From Azospirillum isscasi (lineage in GTDB: Bacteria; Pseudomonadota; Alphaproteobacteria; Azospirillales; Azospirillaceae): DNA of 51,719 nt. Within the stretch, counting starts at the first letter, position 1. Each line of letters begins with the position of its first letter. Of the stretch, positions 42,737-51,186 are shown in pieces. The notes below the pieces were generated by a model that saw nothing but the letters and a program-made list of their open reading frames with translations, had not been told where the DNA came from and did no database searches. The DNA is taken from the NCBI RefSeq assembly GCF_030849505.1, contig NZ_JAUJFI010000018.1:1-51719 (forward strand), written 5' to 3'. Made by a program: the position numbers and the translations under genes.

Positions 42737-42937
42737 TCAACGCCGCCGCACGCCGGTGCGCCGGGCTGCCAGTTGATGGGCGGCGCGCTCGGCCTGTCCG
42801 ACGTTGCGGAAGATCTTGCGGTCGAGGTCCTTGAAGGACCAATCGGACACGAAGAAGGTGAAGCCGCCCTGACCGGCGACGACGATGCCGGCGGACCGGC
42901 CCTGGACTTCGATGGCGTAGGCGCTGGAGCTGCTCAT
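42737..42937 (-). CDS. Small hypothetical protein upstream of the met operon
   Basis: A 66-residue protein with a beta-rich N-terminal half (YAIEVQGRSAGIVVAGQGGFTFFVSD), an amphipathic helix (KIFRNVGQAERAAHQLAAR) and a basic tail. I do not recognise a characterised family. GAGGGAG precedes the ATG, immediately after a hairpin (42956-42978). It lies 71 bp before metQ and 94 bp after the Cys-rich leader ORF, so it is probably the first full gene of the sulfur-related operon and may be regulated with it. Confidence 0.72.
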   Translation of the reverse strand: MSSSSAYAIEVQGRSAGIVVAGQGGFTFFVSDWSFKDLDRKIFRNVGQAERAAHQLAARRTGVRRR

Positions 42938-42955
42938 GACGGTGTTCTCCCTCGG

Positions 42956-42978
42956 CCCGCGGCGCTTCGGCGCGCGGG
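42956..42978 (-). promoter_or_regulatory. Hairpin next to the ribosome site of the 66-aa gene
   Basis: CCCGC/GCGGG outer pairing with one bulged base and GCGC/GCGC inner pairing close a 4-nt loop (CGAA on the minus strand). The hairpin ends only 2-3 nt before the GAGGGAG ribosome site of the gene at 42937. It has no U-tract, so control of translation or mRNA folding, not termination, would be expected. Confidence 0.55.
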
Positions 42979-43031
42979 AACGGTGCGGATCGGATCGGGT
43001 GCTGGGCTGGATGTGAGTCGGCGCGCTGGGG

Positions 43032-43124
43032 TCAGCGGCGACACGAGGTGCTGCGCATTCGGCAACACAGGCCCATCGCGGTGCCGGTCCGGTCGGCGGG
43101 GGAGGGGGGAGGCATCATGGTCAT
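43032..43124 (-). CDS. Cys/Arg-rich leader ORF, possible attenuator peptide
   Basis: A 30-codon ORF starting at the ATG at 43124, with a strong AAGGAG 8 nt upstream. The first half is Met/Pro rich and the end reads MGLCCRMRSTSCRR, with tandem Cys codons (TGT TGC), a third Cys and closing Arg codons. Leader peptides with clustered codons for one amino acid before a regulated operon commonly sense that aminoacyl-tRNA. The downstream genes are a 66-aa protein and methionine-transport genes, so a cysteine signal is sensible. A promoter-like sequence lies about 110 nt upstream. It is too short for similarity to decide. Confidence 0.55.
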   Translation of the reverse strand: MTMMPPPSPADRTGTAMGLCCRMRSTSCRR

Positions 43125-43241
43125 TCCGGTCACTCCTTCCAGAGTTCCACGACCGGTATCGTGGCGCTTTAGCGTTTGGTGACGCGGCGCAAGCTGACGA
43201 TCAAATTGCCGCGGGGCGCCCCCCTTGGGCGTCCGGGAATT

Positions 43242-43271
43242 TATCTACAATGTCGCTGGGCATTCGGTCAA
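43242..43271 (-). promoter_or_regulatory. Putative promoter of the leader ORF and met operon
   Basis: On the minus strand TTGACC (43271-43266) and TAGATA (43247-43242) are separated by 18 bp, a good sigma-70-type match. Transcription would start near 43235, leaving a leader of about 110 nt before the Cys-rich ORF. Confidence 0.55.
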
Positions 43272-43576
43272 GGCGGAAAATGAATGAGAGTTTGTGAAAA
43301 GACGTATATAACAATGTAGATTTGTTTTTGCTCCGCGGGGGCGCTGCGGTGTCGGCCCGGCCGCCACCCTGACCCTCCCGCCAACGCAGGGAAGGGGATT
43401 GCCGCCGCTTCGCGAATGTCCCCCTCCCGCGCGCAGCGGGGGAGGGCCGGGGTGGGGGCCGCGGAGGGCGTCTCCACCCGGCAAAGCGGCCCTGCGCCGC
43501 ACTATGCCTCCTAAGACCGTGACGGCGGCGCGGAATGTGGTATATCCGGGCAGCGGTTCAGCCCGAGGAGAGTTCT
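43272..43576. other. Intergenic region upstream of hisG
   Basis: The first ~55 bp are AT rich (around 43288-43330, with TTGTGA and TGTAGA 17 bp apart as a weak plus-strand promoter), then comes a type A inverted repeat (43356-43462), then ~110 bp leading to the hisG start. No gene was seen. Confidence 0.45.
43356..43462. repeat. Type A long intergenic inverted repeat, copy 2
   Basis: Left arm with CGGCCGCCACCCTGACCC and right arm GAGGGCCGGGGTGGGGGCCG pair imperfectly around a loop containing GGGGATTGCCGCCGCTTCGC. The loop core TGCCGCCGCTTCGC and the right-arm core GGGGGAGGGCCGG are shared with the copy at 14829-14931. The left arm has diverged more than in copy 1. Confidence 0.75.
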
Positions 43577-44311
43577 TTGTCCGCCGATACCCGTGCTCTT
43601 GGCGCGCCGGCGCCCGGCACACCGACCGATGCGCCATCCCATGCGCCGGCCGGTCAGCCGCTGGTTCTGGCCCTGCCCAAGGGACGCATCCTGAAGGAGC
43701 TGCGCCCGTTGCTCACCCACGCCGGCATCGTGCCGGAAGCGGAGTTCGACAACGAGGACAGCCGGCTCCTGCGCTTTGCGACCAACGTCCCGAATCTCAG
43801 CATCATCCGCGTCCGGTCCTTCGACGTGGCGACCTTCGTCGCCTTCGGCGCCGCCCATCTGGGCGTGGCCGGCAACGACGTGCTGATGGAATTCGACTAT
43901 CCGGAAATCTACGCGCCGCTCGATCTCGGCATCGGCAAGTGCCGCCTGTCGGTCGCCGAGCCCGTCGAACTGGGGGAGAGCGACGATCCGTCGCGTTGGA
44001 GCCACGTGCGCGTCGCGACCAAATACCCGGAGGTCACCAGGAAGCATTTCGCGGCGCGCGGGGTGCAGGCGGAGTGCGTGAAACTGAACGGCGCGATGGA
44101 ACTTGCCCCCACCCTCGGCCTGTGCCGCCGCATCGTCGATCTGGTGTCCACCGGCTCGACGCTAAAGGCGAACGGGCTGGTGGAGATCGAGCACATCGCC
44201 GACGTCACCTCCCGCCTCATCGTCAACCGGGCCGCCTTCAAGACGCGGCCCGAGGAAATCTCCGGCTGGATCGACCGCTTCCGGGAGGCTGTGAATGCCC
44301 GTCAGGCTTGA
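43577..44311 (+). CDS. hisG: ATP phosphoribosyltransferase, short form
   Basis: A 244-residue protein that catalyses the first step of histidine synthesis (ATP + PRPP). [49 protein letters not shown] and [20 protein letters not shown] are characteristic. It lacks the C-terminal ACT-like regulatory domain, so it is the short form that needs HisZ, which is not in this window. I choose TTG at 43577 because GAGGAG lies 6 nt upstream and no in-frame ATG fits the N-terminus. About 28 extra Ala/Pro-rich residues precede the conserved core. It overlaps hisD by 17 bp. Confidence 0.93.
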   Translation: MSADTRALGAPAPGTPTDAPSHAPAGQPLVLALPKGRILKELRPLLTHAGIVPEAEFDNEDSRLLRFATNVPNLSIIRVRSFDVATFVAFGAAHLGVAGNDVLMEFDYPEIYAPLDLGIGKCRLSVAEPVELGESDDPSRWSHVRVATKYPEVTRKHFAARGVQAECVKLNGAMELAPTLGLCRRIVDLVSTGSTLKANGLVEIEHIADVTSRLIVNRAAFKTRPEEISGWIDRFREAVNARQA

Positions 44312-45602
44312 TGCCCAGGACCCCCGCTTCGCCGAAGGCTTCGAGGGGCTTCTGCACGCCAAGCGCGAGACCAGCGAGGACGTGCAGGCCCTGGTCGCCG
44401 GCGTCATCGACGAGGTGCGCAAGCGCGGCGACGCGGCGCTGATCGACTACACCGCCCGCTGGGACCGCCAGACGCTGACCCCCGCCACCCTGCGCATCTC
44501 CCAGGAGGAGGTGGACGCGGCGGTTGGCAAGTGCAGCGACGAGTTGCTGCGGGCGCTCGACACCGCGGCGGAGCGCATCGAGAGCTTCCACCGGCTCCAG
44601 GTGCCGGAGACGACCGACTACCGCGACGCCCAGGGCGTGCGGCTGGGCGCCCGCTGGACGGCGGTCGGGGCCGCCGGCCTCTATGTGCCGGGCGGCACGG
44701 CGTCCTACCCCAGCTCCGTCCTGATGAACGCGCTGCCGGCCAAGGTGGCGGGGGTGGAGCGCATCGTCATGGTGGTGCCGACTCCGGACGGGGCGATCAA
44801 CCCGCTGGTGCTGGCCGCCGCCAAGCGCTGCGGCATCACCGAGATCTACCGCATCGGCGGCGCCCAGGCCGTGGCGGCGCTGGCCTACGGCACGGCGACC
44901 ATCGCCCCGGTGGACAAGATCGTCGGCCCCGGCAACGCCTTCGTCGCCGCCGCCAAGCGGCTGGTCTACGGCACCGTCGGCATCGACAGCATCGCCGGCC
45001 CGTCGGAGATCCTGGTGGTCGCCGACAACCGCAACGACCCGGCCTGGATCGCCATGGACCTGCTGTCCCAGGCGGAGCACGACACGTCGGCCCAGTCGAT
45101 CCTGATCACCGACGACGCGGCCTTCGGCGACGCGGTGGCCAAGGCGGTGGACACGCATCTGGAGACGCTGCCCCGCGCCGCCATCGCCGGGGAAAGCTGG
45201 CGGGAGCACGGCGCCATCGTCGTGGTGCGCGACCTGATGGCCGACTCGCCGGCCCTGATCGACCGCTTGGCGCCGGAGCATCTGGAACTGGCGGTGGAGG
45301 ACCCCGACGCGCTGGCCGCGAAGGTCCGCAACGCCGGGGCCATCTTCCTCGGCCGCCACACGCCGGAGGCCATCGGCGATTACGTCGCCGGTCCGAATCA
45401 CGTCCTGCCGACGGCGCGCTCCGCGCGCTTCTCGTCCGGCCTGAACGTGCTGGATTTCATGAAGCGGACGACCTTCGTCGCCTGCGATGCGGACAGCGTG
45501 AAGGCGATCGGGCCGGCGGCGGTGACGCTGGCGCGGTCGGAAGGTCTGGACGCGCATGCGCTGTCGGTGGCGCTGCGCCTGCCGGGAGGAGGTCAGGGGT
45601 GA
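44295..45602 (+). CDS. hisD: Histidinol dehydrogenase
   Basis: A 435-residue enzyme that performs the last two oxidation steps of histidine synthesis with zinc and [71 protein letters not shown] and the catalytic [10 protein letters not shown] (Glu-His pair) are intact, and length is normal. GGGAGG lies 6 nt before the ATG inside the end of hisG. The TGA overlaps the GTG of the next gene (GTGA). Confidence 0.96.
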   Translation: MPVRLDAQDPRFAEGFEGLLHAKRETSEDVQALVAGVIDEVRKRGDAALIDYTARWDRQTLTPATLRISQEEVDAAVGKCSDELLRALDTAAERIESFHRLQVPETTDYRDAQGVRLGARWTAVGAAGLYVPGGTASYPSSVLMNALPAKVAGVERIVMVVPTPDGAINPLVLAAAKRCGITEIYRIGGAQAVAALAYGTATIAPVDKIVGPGNAFVAAAKRLVYGTVGIDSIAGPSEILVVADNRNDPAWIAMDLLSQAEHDTSAQSILITDDAAFGDAVAKAVDTHLETLPRAAIAGESWREHGAIVVVRDLMADSPALIDRLAPEHLELAVEDPDALAAKVRNAGAIFLGRHTPEAIGDYVAGPNHVLPTARSARFSSGLNVLDFMKRTTFVACDADSVKAIGPAAVTLARSEGLDAHALSVALRLPGGGQG

Positions 45603-46081
45603 GCGCGAAAGGCAACCGCCGTATCGTCCATGTGACGCTCGACGAAAAGACCGTGATCCGGCGCAAGCCGGAGGTGGAGCATGAGCGCGCGGTTGCCATC
45701 TTCGACCTGCTCGAAGACAACGAGTTCTTTCCCTGCGACCACGCGGACTGCGGCCCCTATCACCTGCACCTGTCCATCGAGGACAACCGGCTGGTCTTCG
45801 ACGTCCGGCGCGACGACGACAGCGGGCTGGACAAGATCACCCTGCCGGTGACCGGCTTCCGGTCCATCGTCCGGGACTATTTCCTGATCTGCGAAAGCTA
45901 CTATCAGGCCATCAAGCGCTCCACGCCCTCGCAGATCGAGGCGATCGACATGGGACGCCGCGGCCTGCACAACGAAGGATCGGAGATGCTGCGCGAACGG
46001 CTGGCCGGGAAGGTGGAAATGGATCTCCAGACGGCGCGGCGGCTGTTCACGCTGATCTGCGTCCTTCATATCCGCGGCTGA
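45599..46081 (+). CDS. UPF0262 family protein
   Basis: A 160-residue protein with the alphaproteobacterial UPF0262 pattern: HERAVAIFDLLEDNEFFP, GPYHLHLSIEDNRLVFDV, FRSIVRDYFLICESYYQAIK and IEAIDMGRRGLHNEGSE. Function is unknown. The family is regularly found after hisD in this class. The GTG start at 45599 has AGGAGG 6 nt upstream and overlaps the hisD stop by 4 bp, giving tight coupling. Confidence 0.92.
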   Translation: MSAKGNRRIVHVTLDEKTVIRRKPEVEHERAVAIFDLLEDNEFFPCDHADCGPYHLHLSIEDNRLVFDVRRDDDSGLDKITLPVTGFRSIVRDYFLICESYYQAIKRSTPSQIEAIDMGRRGLHNEGSEMLRERLAGKVEMDLQTARRLFTLICVLHIRG

Positions 46082-46097
46082 CGGGGTCGGGCGGCGC

Positions 46098-46559
46098 ATG
46101 GCCCCGGTGCTGCAACCGCTCCCCGTGACGAGCGTGTTGTTCGCCTGCACCTACAACATGATCCGCTCGCCGATGGCGGCGGCGATCATGCGGCATTTCC
46201 ATGGCACGCGCGTCTACGTCGACTCGGTCGGCGTGCGCGAGGGGGACGAGGTCGATCCCTTCGCCGTGGTGGTGATGGAGGAGATGGGAATCGACCTGTC
46301 CCGCCACCGTTGCCGCAGCTTCGAGGATCTGGAGGACACGAACTTCGACCTGATCGTGTCGCTGTCGCCGGAGGCGCAGCACCGCGCCATCGAGATGACG
46401 CGCACCATGGCCTGCGACGTGGAGTTCTGGAACACCTTCGACCCCACCCTGGTCGACGGCAACCGCGAAGCCATGCTGGAGGCGTACCGCAAGGTGCGCG
46501 ACGGGCTGCTGGGCAAGATCAGGGAGCGCTTTCCGCTGTCCCGCGGCCCGACGGTTTGA
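46098..46559 (+). CDS. Low-molecular-weight protein tyrosine phosphatase-like protein
   Basis: A 153-residue protein. The phosphate-binding loop CTYNMIRS gives the CX5R signature with Cys17 and Arg23, and the DPTLVDGNREA segment fits the general-acid Asp loop. It belongs to the LMW-PTP/arsenate reductase superfamily; which substrate it uses cannot be told. It follows UPF0262 by 16 bp and is part of the usual alphaproteobacterial his-gene neighbourhood, so it is probably not the Wzb partner of the Wzc at 21860. The ATG at 46098 has only a weak ribosome site. Confidence 0.87.
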   Translation: MAPVLQPLPVTSVLFACTYNMIRSPMAAAIMRHFHGTRVYVDSVGVREGDEVDPFAVVVMEEMGIDLSRHRCRSFEDLEDTNFDLIVSLSPEAQHRAIEMTRTMACDVEFWNTFDPTLVDGNREAMLEAYRKVRDGLLGKIRERFPLSRGPTV

Positions 46560-46620
46560 CGGCGAACTTCCGCGAAGCCTTTTTCAAGGCTGGGTTGAGG
46601 TAAAGTTGAGATGTATCATC

Positions 46621-46640
46621 GAGGCGAGCGCATTCGCCTC
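46621..46640 (+). promoter_or_regulatory. Small hairpin before the second hybrid kinase gene
   Basis: GAGGCGA (46621-46627) and TCGCCTC (46634-46640) form a perfect 7-bp stem with a 6-nt loop, 38 nt before the kinase start. No U-tract follows, so it may be an operator or an mRNA structure. Confidence 0.4.
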
Positions 46641-46678
46641 AATAGACTCCTGCGATCCTTGAGAGGGTCCTCCGCCTG

Positions 46679-49012
46679 ATGTCCGCCGGTTTGCCGTCCC
46701 GTTTGTTCCGTGCCGCCGGCTTGCGGAGTCTCCGCCTGCGCCTGATGGGCGTCGTCCTGGCGTCCCTTGCCCTGCCCTTGGCCGGGGCGCTGTACTTCTT
46801 CGAGCAGCAGCTCGACCAGCGCCTGGACAGCGCCCGCGAACTCGCGCGCCATCTGACCGAGGACGGGGTGGAGCGCCAGCGCGACCTGATCGGGGAGGCC
46901 CGGAACCTGCTGAGCGTGCTCGCCCTGGTGCCGGCGGTCCGCGATTCCAGCCACGCCAACACCGATGCCTGCGTCGCCACGCTGGCACCGATGCCGCGGC
47001 AGCACCGCTGGACCACCGGCGTCTGGGTGACCGACCCGAACGGCCTGATCATTTGCGACACGACCGGCCCCGGTTCCGGCATCAGCCTGCGCGAGCGTGA
47101 GTATTTCCAGCGGGCGCTGGACACCAGATCCTTCGTGCTGAGCGACGTGGTGATCGGCAAGCGGTCGGGGAAGCCGTTGATCCTGGCGGTCCAGCCGGTG
47201 CTGGTGAACGGCGAGATCGAACGGGTCCTGGGCGTGGCCATCGATCTGGCCTGGCTGACCGATCTGGTGAAGGTGACGAAGCAGGACGACGCGCGCATCC
47301 TGGTGCTGGACCGCCACGGGGTGCTGATCGCGCGCCAGCCCGATCCGGAAGGCTGGGTCGGGCGCAGCCTTGTGGAGTTCCCGTACATCAAGCGTATGCT
47401 GACCGAAGGCAGCGGCGCGTTCGAAAGCGAAAGCGCCGACGGGCGCACCCGCATCTGGGCCTTCCGCCGTTCCGCGGAAACCGACACCGTCTTCGCCGTG
47501 GGCATGCCGACCGGGCCGATCGTGGCCGACGCCCAGCGCGACCTGATGCGCGGTCTGGTCCTGCTCGGCATCGTCGGGCTGCTCAGCGTGGCGGCGCTCT
47601 GGTCGCTGCTGCACGCCTCGGTCCTGCGCTGGATGCGCGTTCTCAGCCAGGCGGCGACCCGGATCGGTGCCGGCGACGTCGGCACGGTGGTGGAGGCCCG
47701 CGGCGCCCCGGACGAGATCCGGCTGGTGGCGAACGCCTTCAACGACATGTCGGGCCGCCTGAAACGGCGCGAGCACGAGTTGCGCGCCGCCATGGAGGAG
47801 GCCCGCGCCGGCAGCCGCGCCAAGGAGGACTTCCTGGCGACCATGAGCCATGAGATCCGCACGCCCATGAACGGCGTGATCGGATTCGCGGAAATGCTCC
47901 TGGAGACGCCTCTGACGGCGGAGCAGCGCCGCTACGCCTCCCAGGTGCGTGAGGCCGGGCGCTCCCTGCTGACCGTCATCAACGACGTGCTGGACCTGTC
48001 GAAGCTGGAGGCGGGCAAGCTGGATCTGGTGTGCGTGCCCTTCCGGCTGGACGATCTGGCCGACCGCTGCCAGGCCATCGTGCGGCTGACCGCCGAGCAG
48101 AAGGGGCTGGAGATGCAGACCTCCGTCTCCGCGGCGGCACGGGGCTATGTGCTGGGCGATCCCGACCGGGTGCGCCAGATCCTGCTGAATCTGCTGGGCA
48201 ACGCGGTGAAGTTCACCGACACCGGCAGCGTCCGCCTGACCGTCAAGGCCATGGGCGACGAGGGCGGGGCGCGCCGCTACACCTTCACCGTCAGCGACAC
48301 CGGCATCGGCGTGCCCGAGGACCGCCAGCGCGAGCTGTTCCAGCGTTTCAGCCAGTTGGACCGCGGGCGCGGCGGCACGGGGCTGGGGCTGGCGATCTGC
48401 CGCCGTCTGGTGGAGCTGATGGGCGGCGAGATCGGTGTGGAAAGCCGCGCCGGCGTCGGCAGCACCTTCTGGTTCAGCCTGCCGCTGCAACCCGCCAGCG
48501 CCCCGGAACTGGACGATCTCGACGGCGGGCCGCTGCATGCCCATGAACCGTCCAGCCGCGGCGCGCGCATCCTGCTGGCCGAGGATCTGGTGATGAACCG
48601 CGATCTGGTCATCACCATGCTGACGCGGGCCGGCCATCATGTGGACGCGGTGCCGGACGGCGCCGCCGCCCTGGCCGCGGTGCAGGAGCGCGCCTACGAC
48701 CTCGTCCTGATGGACGTGCAGATGCCGGTGATGGACGGGCTGGAGGCGACGCGGCGCATCCGGGCGCTGCCCGGCCCGCTGGGCAGCATTCCGATCCTGG
48801 CGCTGTCGGCGGGGGTGCTGGCGGTGGAGGTGGAGCGCTGCCGGCAGGCCGGCATGGACGATCATCTGGCCAAGCCGCTGGAAAAAAGCCGCCTTCTGGC
48901 CGCCGTCGACCATTGGAACGGAAATGGGCGCCGGACCGTGGTGGACGCCGCACCCTTCCGGTTGGCCGGTGCGCCGGGCGATCGATCATCCTTGGTTGAT
49001 CCCGGCCAATGA
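46679..49012 (+). CDS. Hybrid sensor histidine kinase with Cache sensor
   Basis: A 777-residue protein. TM1 is at about 22-40, followed by a periplasmic dCache-like sensor (45-285; GVWVTDPNGLIICDT, ISLREREYFQRALDT, SDVVIGKRSGKPLILA are typical), TM2 at 292-313, and HAMP at about 310-365. HisKA has FLATMSHEIRTPMNGV with His391; the HATPase has GNAVKFTD, SDTGIGVP and GTGLGLAI. The C-terminal receiver has Asp679 in LMDVQMPVMDG. Cache sensors usually bind small ligands such as amino acids or organic acids. No output regulator is adjacent. GAGAGGG lies upstream of the ATG. Confidence 0.93.
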   Translation: MSAGLPSRLFRAAGLRSLRLRLMGVVLASLALPLAGALYFFEQQLDQRLDSARELARHLTEDGVERQRDLIGEARNLLSVLALVPAVRDSSHANTDACVATLAPMPRQHRWTTGVWVTDPNGLIICDTTGPGSGISLREREYFQRALDTRSFVLSDVVIGKRSGKPLILAVQPVLVNGEIERVLGVAIDLAWLTDLVKVTKQDDARILVLDRHGVLIARQPDPEGWVGRSLVEFPYIKRMLTEGSGAFESESADGRTRIWAFRRSAETDTVFAVGMPTGPIVADAQRDLMRGLVLLGIVGLLSVAALWSLLHASVLRWMRVLSQAATRIGAGDVGTVVEARGAPDEIRLVANAFNDMSGRLKRREHELRAAMEEARAGSRAKEDFLATMSHEIRTPMNGVIGFAEMLLETPLTAEQRRYASQVREAGRSLLTVINDVLDLSKLEAGKLDLVCVPFRLDDLADRCQAIVRLTAEQKGLEMQTSVSAAARGYVLGDPDRVRQILLNLLGNAVKFTDTGSVRLTVKAMGDEGGARRYTFTVSDTGIGVPEDRQRELFQRFSQLDRGRGGTGLGLAICRRLVELMGGEIGVESRAGVGSTFWFSLPLQPASAPELDDLDGGPLHAHEPSSRGARILLAEDLVMNRDLVITMLTRAGHHVDAVPDGAAALAAVQERAYDLVLMDVQMPVMDGLEATRRIRALPGPLGSIPILALSAGVLAVEVERCRQAGMDDHLAKPLEKSRLLAAVDHWNGNGRRTVVDAAPFRLAGAPGDRSSLVDPGQ

Positions 49013-49095
49013 TTAAGTAAAATTAACGGCTCCGTGCTAATGTTGCGGCGATGGGTTCCGCCGTGGCGGTTCCGGTATGATGGTTCCGGTGTTTC

Positions 49096-50163
49096 ATGAA
49101 GGTCGCGCTGCCCCCACTCGCCCCGATTCCCGAGCGCAAGCCGGATGTCCCCGCGCCGCTGCCCTCCGCCGGCGCCGCGTCGGGCGGGTCGTTCCAAAGC
49201 GCGCTCGCCGAATTCCAGCCGCTCCCCCGCGGGCGGCTGGCCAACGGGCAGAAGCCGCCGCCCCTGCCGGGGACGAAGCCGGAGGCGCCCATCCAGCTTG
49301 CCGACGGGACGCGCGTGCCTTTTCCCACCCGCAAGCCCGACGCCACCGCGCTGGCTTCCACCCCATCGACAGCCATCGGTGCCGCTCTGGCGAGCAATCC
49401 CGCCGCCGGGCAGGTGGTGCTGGCGGCGCAGCAGGTCGCCGGGCTGTCGGGCCACAGCTTCACCGCCATCCTCGCCCAGGCGACCCAGGAAAGCGGGCTG
49501 GACCCGGCGGCCCGCAACCGCTCCAGCTCCGCCGCCGGGCCGTTCCAGTTTTTGGAGCGCACTTGGCTGGATCTGTTCCGCCGCCATGGTTCCGCCTATG
49601 GCCAGGGGGAACTGGCGAGCGCGATCCAGAGCCGCAACGGCATCCCCTCCGTCAAGGACCCGGCGGTGCGCCGCCAGATCCTGGCGCTGCGCCACGATGT
49701 GGACCTGTCCGCCGGCATGGCCGCGCGCTACCTGTCCGAGGGGCGCAGCCGGTTGGAGGACCGGTTGAAGCGTCCGGTGTCGGAAACGGAAAGCCGCATC
49801 GCCTATGTGCTGGGCGTGGGCGGGGCGGCCAAGCTGCTCCGCGCCGCCGAGTCGTCGCCGCGGGCCGCCGCGGCGGAGCTTTTGCCCGCGGCGGCGCGGA
49901 GCAACCAGGGCCTGTTCTACGACCGGGCGTCGGGCCGGGCGCTGACGGCGTCGGAGACCGTCGCGCGGCTGACGCGCCGCATGGACACCGACCAGAAAGA
50001 GATGTTCGAGCGCATCGCGCAGGCCGCGGAACCCCGCGTCCGGCTGGACGGCGGCCCGTCGCCGCTCAGTTCTTTCCAATCCGCGACGCTCGGCAGCACG
50101 CCGGGCATGGACGCGGACGGCGCGGCGGAGTATGAGAACGGCGACGGAAACCCGCTCGGCTGA
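49096..50163 (+). CDS. Lytic transglycosylase-like protein
   Basis: A 355-residue protein. The N-terminal ~100 residues are Pro-rich and disordered-looking (PPLAPIPERKPDVPAPLP, PPPLPGTKPEAP). The SLT-like domain follows at about 105-215 with catalytic Glu132 in AQATQESGLDP, then SSSAAGPFQFLERTWLDLF. No signal peptide is visible, so export by another route (for example the flagellar apparatus) or a cytoplasmic role would be needed. The ATG at 49096 is preceded by a weak ribosome site. It sits between a sensor kinase and infA without obvious operon partners. Confidence 0.83.
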   Translation: MKVALPPLAPIPERKPDVPAPLPSAGAASGGSFQSALAEFQPLPRGRLANGQKPPPLPGTKPEAPIQLADGTRVPFPTRKPDATALASTPSTAIGAALASNPAAGQVVLAAQQVAGLSGHSFTAILAQATQESGLDPAARNRSSSAAGPFQFLERTWLDLFRRHGSAYGQGELASAIQSRNGIPSVKDPAVRRQILALRHDVDLSAGMAARYLSEGRSRLEDRLKRPVSETESRIAYVLGVGGAAKLLRAAESSPRAAAAELLPAAARSNQGLFYDRASGRALTASETVARLTRRMDTDQKEMFERIAQAAEPRVRLDGGPSPLSSFQSATLGSTPGMDADGAAEYENGDGNPLG

Positions 50164-50244
50164 ACCGCCGGGTGGTTCCGTTCCATCTGGAAGGCATTGG
50201 CCAACCCCCGCGCCGGCGGTTCACCGCCTCCGGTGGAATCCCCC

Positions 50245-50274
50245 TTGACCGGGCGGCTTTGGGAGGTCAGTTAT
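50245..50274 (+). promoter_or_regulatory. Putative infA promoter
   Basis: TTGACC (50245-50250) is followed after 17-18 bp by CAGTTAT (50268-50274). The -35 is strong and the -10 is moderate. Transcription would start about 25 nt before the infA ATG. Confidence 0.5.
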
Positions 50275-50305
50275 TGCCTCGAAACTGTTACGGACTTAAG
50301 GGGCT

Positions 50306-50524
50306 ATGGCAAAGGAAGATCTGATCGAGTTTTCCGGGACCGTCGTCGAGCTGCTGCCGAACGCGATGTTCCGTGTGAAGCTCGACAACGAGCATGAAGT
50401 GCTGGCGCACACCTCCGGCAAGATGCGCAAGAACCGCATCCGCGTGCTGGCCGGTGACCGCGTCAACGTCGAGATGACGCCCTACGACCTGACCAAGGGC
50501 CGGATCACGTTCCGGTTCAAGTGA
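50306..50524 (+). CDS. infA: Translation initiation factor IF-1
   Basis: A 72-residue protein that is the standard IF-1 length. [59 protein letters not shown] and the closing GRITFRFK are all typical of the S1-like OB fold that binds the ribosomal A site. It begins an infA-maf-RNase E/G operon common in alphaproteobacteria. Its stop overlaps an in-frame GTG of the maf reading frame. Confidence 0.98.
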   Translation: MAKEDLIEFSGTVVELLPNAMFRVKLDNEHEVLAHTSGKMRKNRIRVLAGDRVNVEMTPYDLTKGRITFRFK

Positions 50525-50580
50525 TTGAACCGGTTTCCTCCGTTGAACCGGTTCCCGCCGCCGGCCATCCTCCCCGCGTT

Positions 50581-51186
50581 ATGAGCACCGAACCCACCCC
50601 CCGGCTCGTGCTGGCGTCCGCCTCGCCCCGCCGGCTCGACCTGTTGCGCCAGATCGGCGTGGTGCCCGACGCGGTCGATCCCGCAGACATCGACGAATCG
50701 CCCCTGCCGCGGGAGCTTCCGCCCCAGCACGCGCTGCGTCTGGCCGGCGAGAAGGCCGCCGCCGTGGCGGCGCGCCATCCCGGCGCCTTCGTGCTGGCCG
50801 CCGACACGGTCGTCGCCTGCGGCCGCCGCATCCTGCCCAAGGCGGAGGAGGAGAAGCAGGCCCGCGCCTGCCTTGGCCTGTTGTCCGGGCGGCGGCACCG
50901 GGTGTTCGGCGGCGTCGTGCTGCTTTCGCCCGTGGGGGAGGGGGAGGCGCCGCGCCGGTCGGAACGGCTGGTGCGCACCGATGTGACCTTCAAGTCGCTG
51001 TCCCACGAGGAGACGGCCTCCTACCTCGCCTCCGGCGAGTGGCAGGGCAAGGCCGGCGGCTATGCGATCCAGGGCCGGGCGGCGGCCCATGTCCGCTGGA
51101 TCGGCGGCTCCTACAGCAACGTGGTCGGCCTGCCCCTGTTCGAAGTGGCGGCTCTGCTGCGCGGCGTGGGGTTCCCGCTCCCGTGA
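50581..51186 (+). CDS. maf: Maf-family nucleoside triphosphate pyrophosphatase
   Basis: A 201-residue protein. LVLASASPRRLDLL is the Maf signature near the N-terminus; LAADTVVACGRRILPKAEE, GRRHRVFGG and the C-terminal GGYAIQGRAAAHVRWIGGSYSNVVGLPL follow. Maf proteins hydrolyse modified or canonical NTPs and are linked to septum formation. I choose the ATG at 50581, seven residues before the signature; a GTG at 50521 that overlaps the infA stop would add 20 residues and cannot be excluded. Its TGA overlaps the next gene's GTG. Confidence 0.93.
   Translation: MSTEPTPRLVLASASPRRLDLLRQIGVVPDAVDPADIDESPLPRELPPQHALRLAGEKAAAVAARHPGAFVLAADTVVACGRRILPKAEEEKQARACLGLLSGRRHRVFGGVVLLSPVGEGEAPRRSERLVRTDVTFKSLSHEETASYLASGEWQGKAGGYAIQGRAAAHVRWIGGSYSNVVGLPLFEVAALLRGVGFPLP

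Noticed and set aside
37519..43124. SAM riboswitch upstream of the met genes
   Set aside because: No SAM-I/II-like core or terminator switch was recognised in the leader; the Cys-rich ORF explains the leader better.
46098..46559. Low-MW phosphatase as Wzb partner of the exopolysaccharide Wzc
   Set aside because: It lies 21 kb away in the standard his-linked neighbourhood and has no EPS context.
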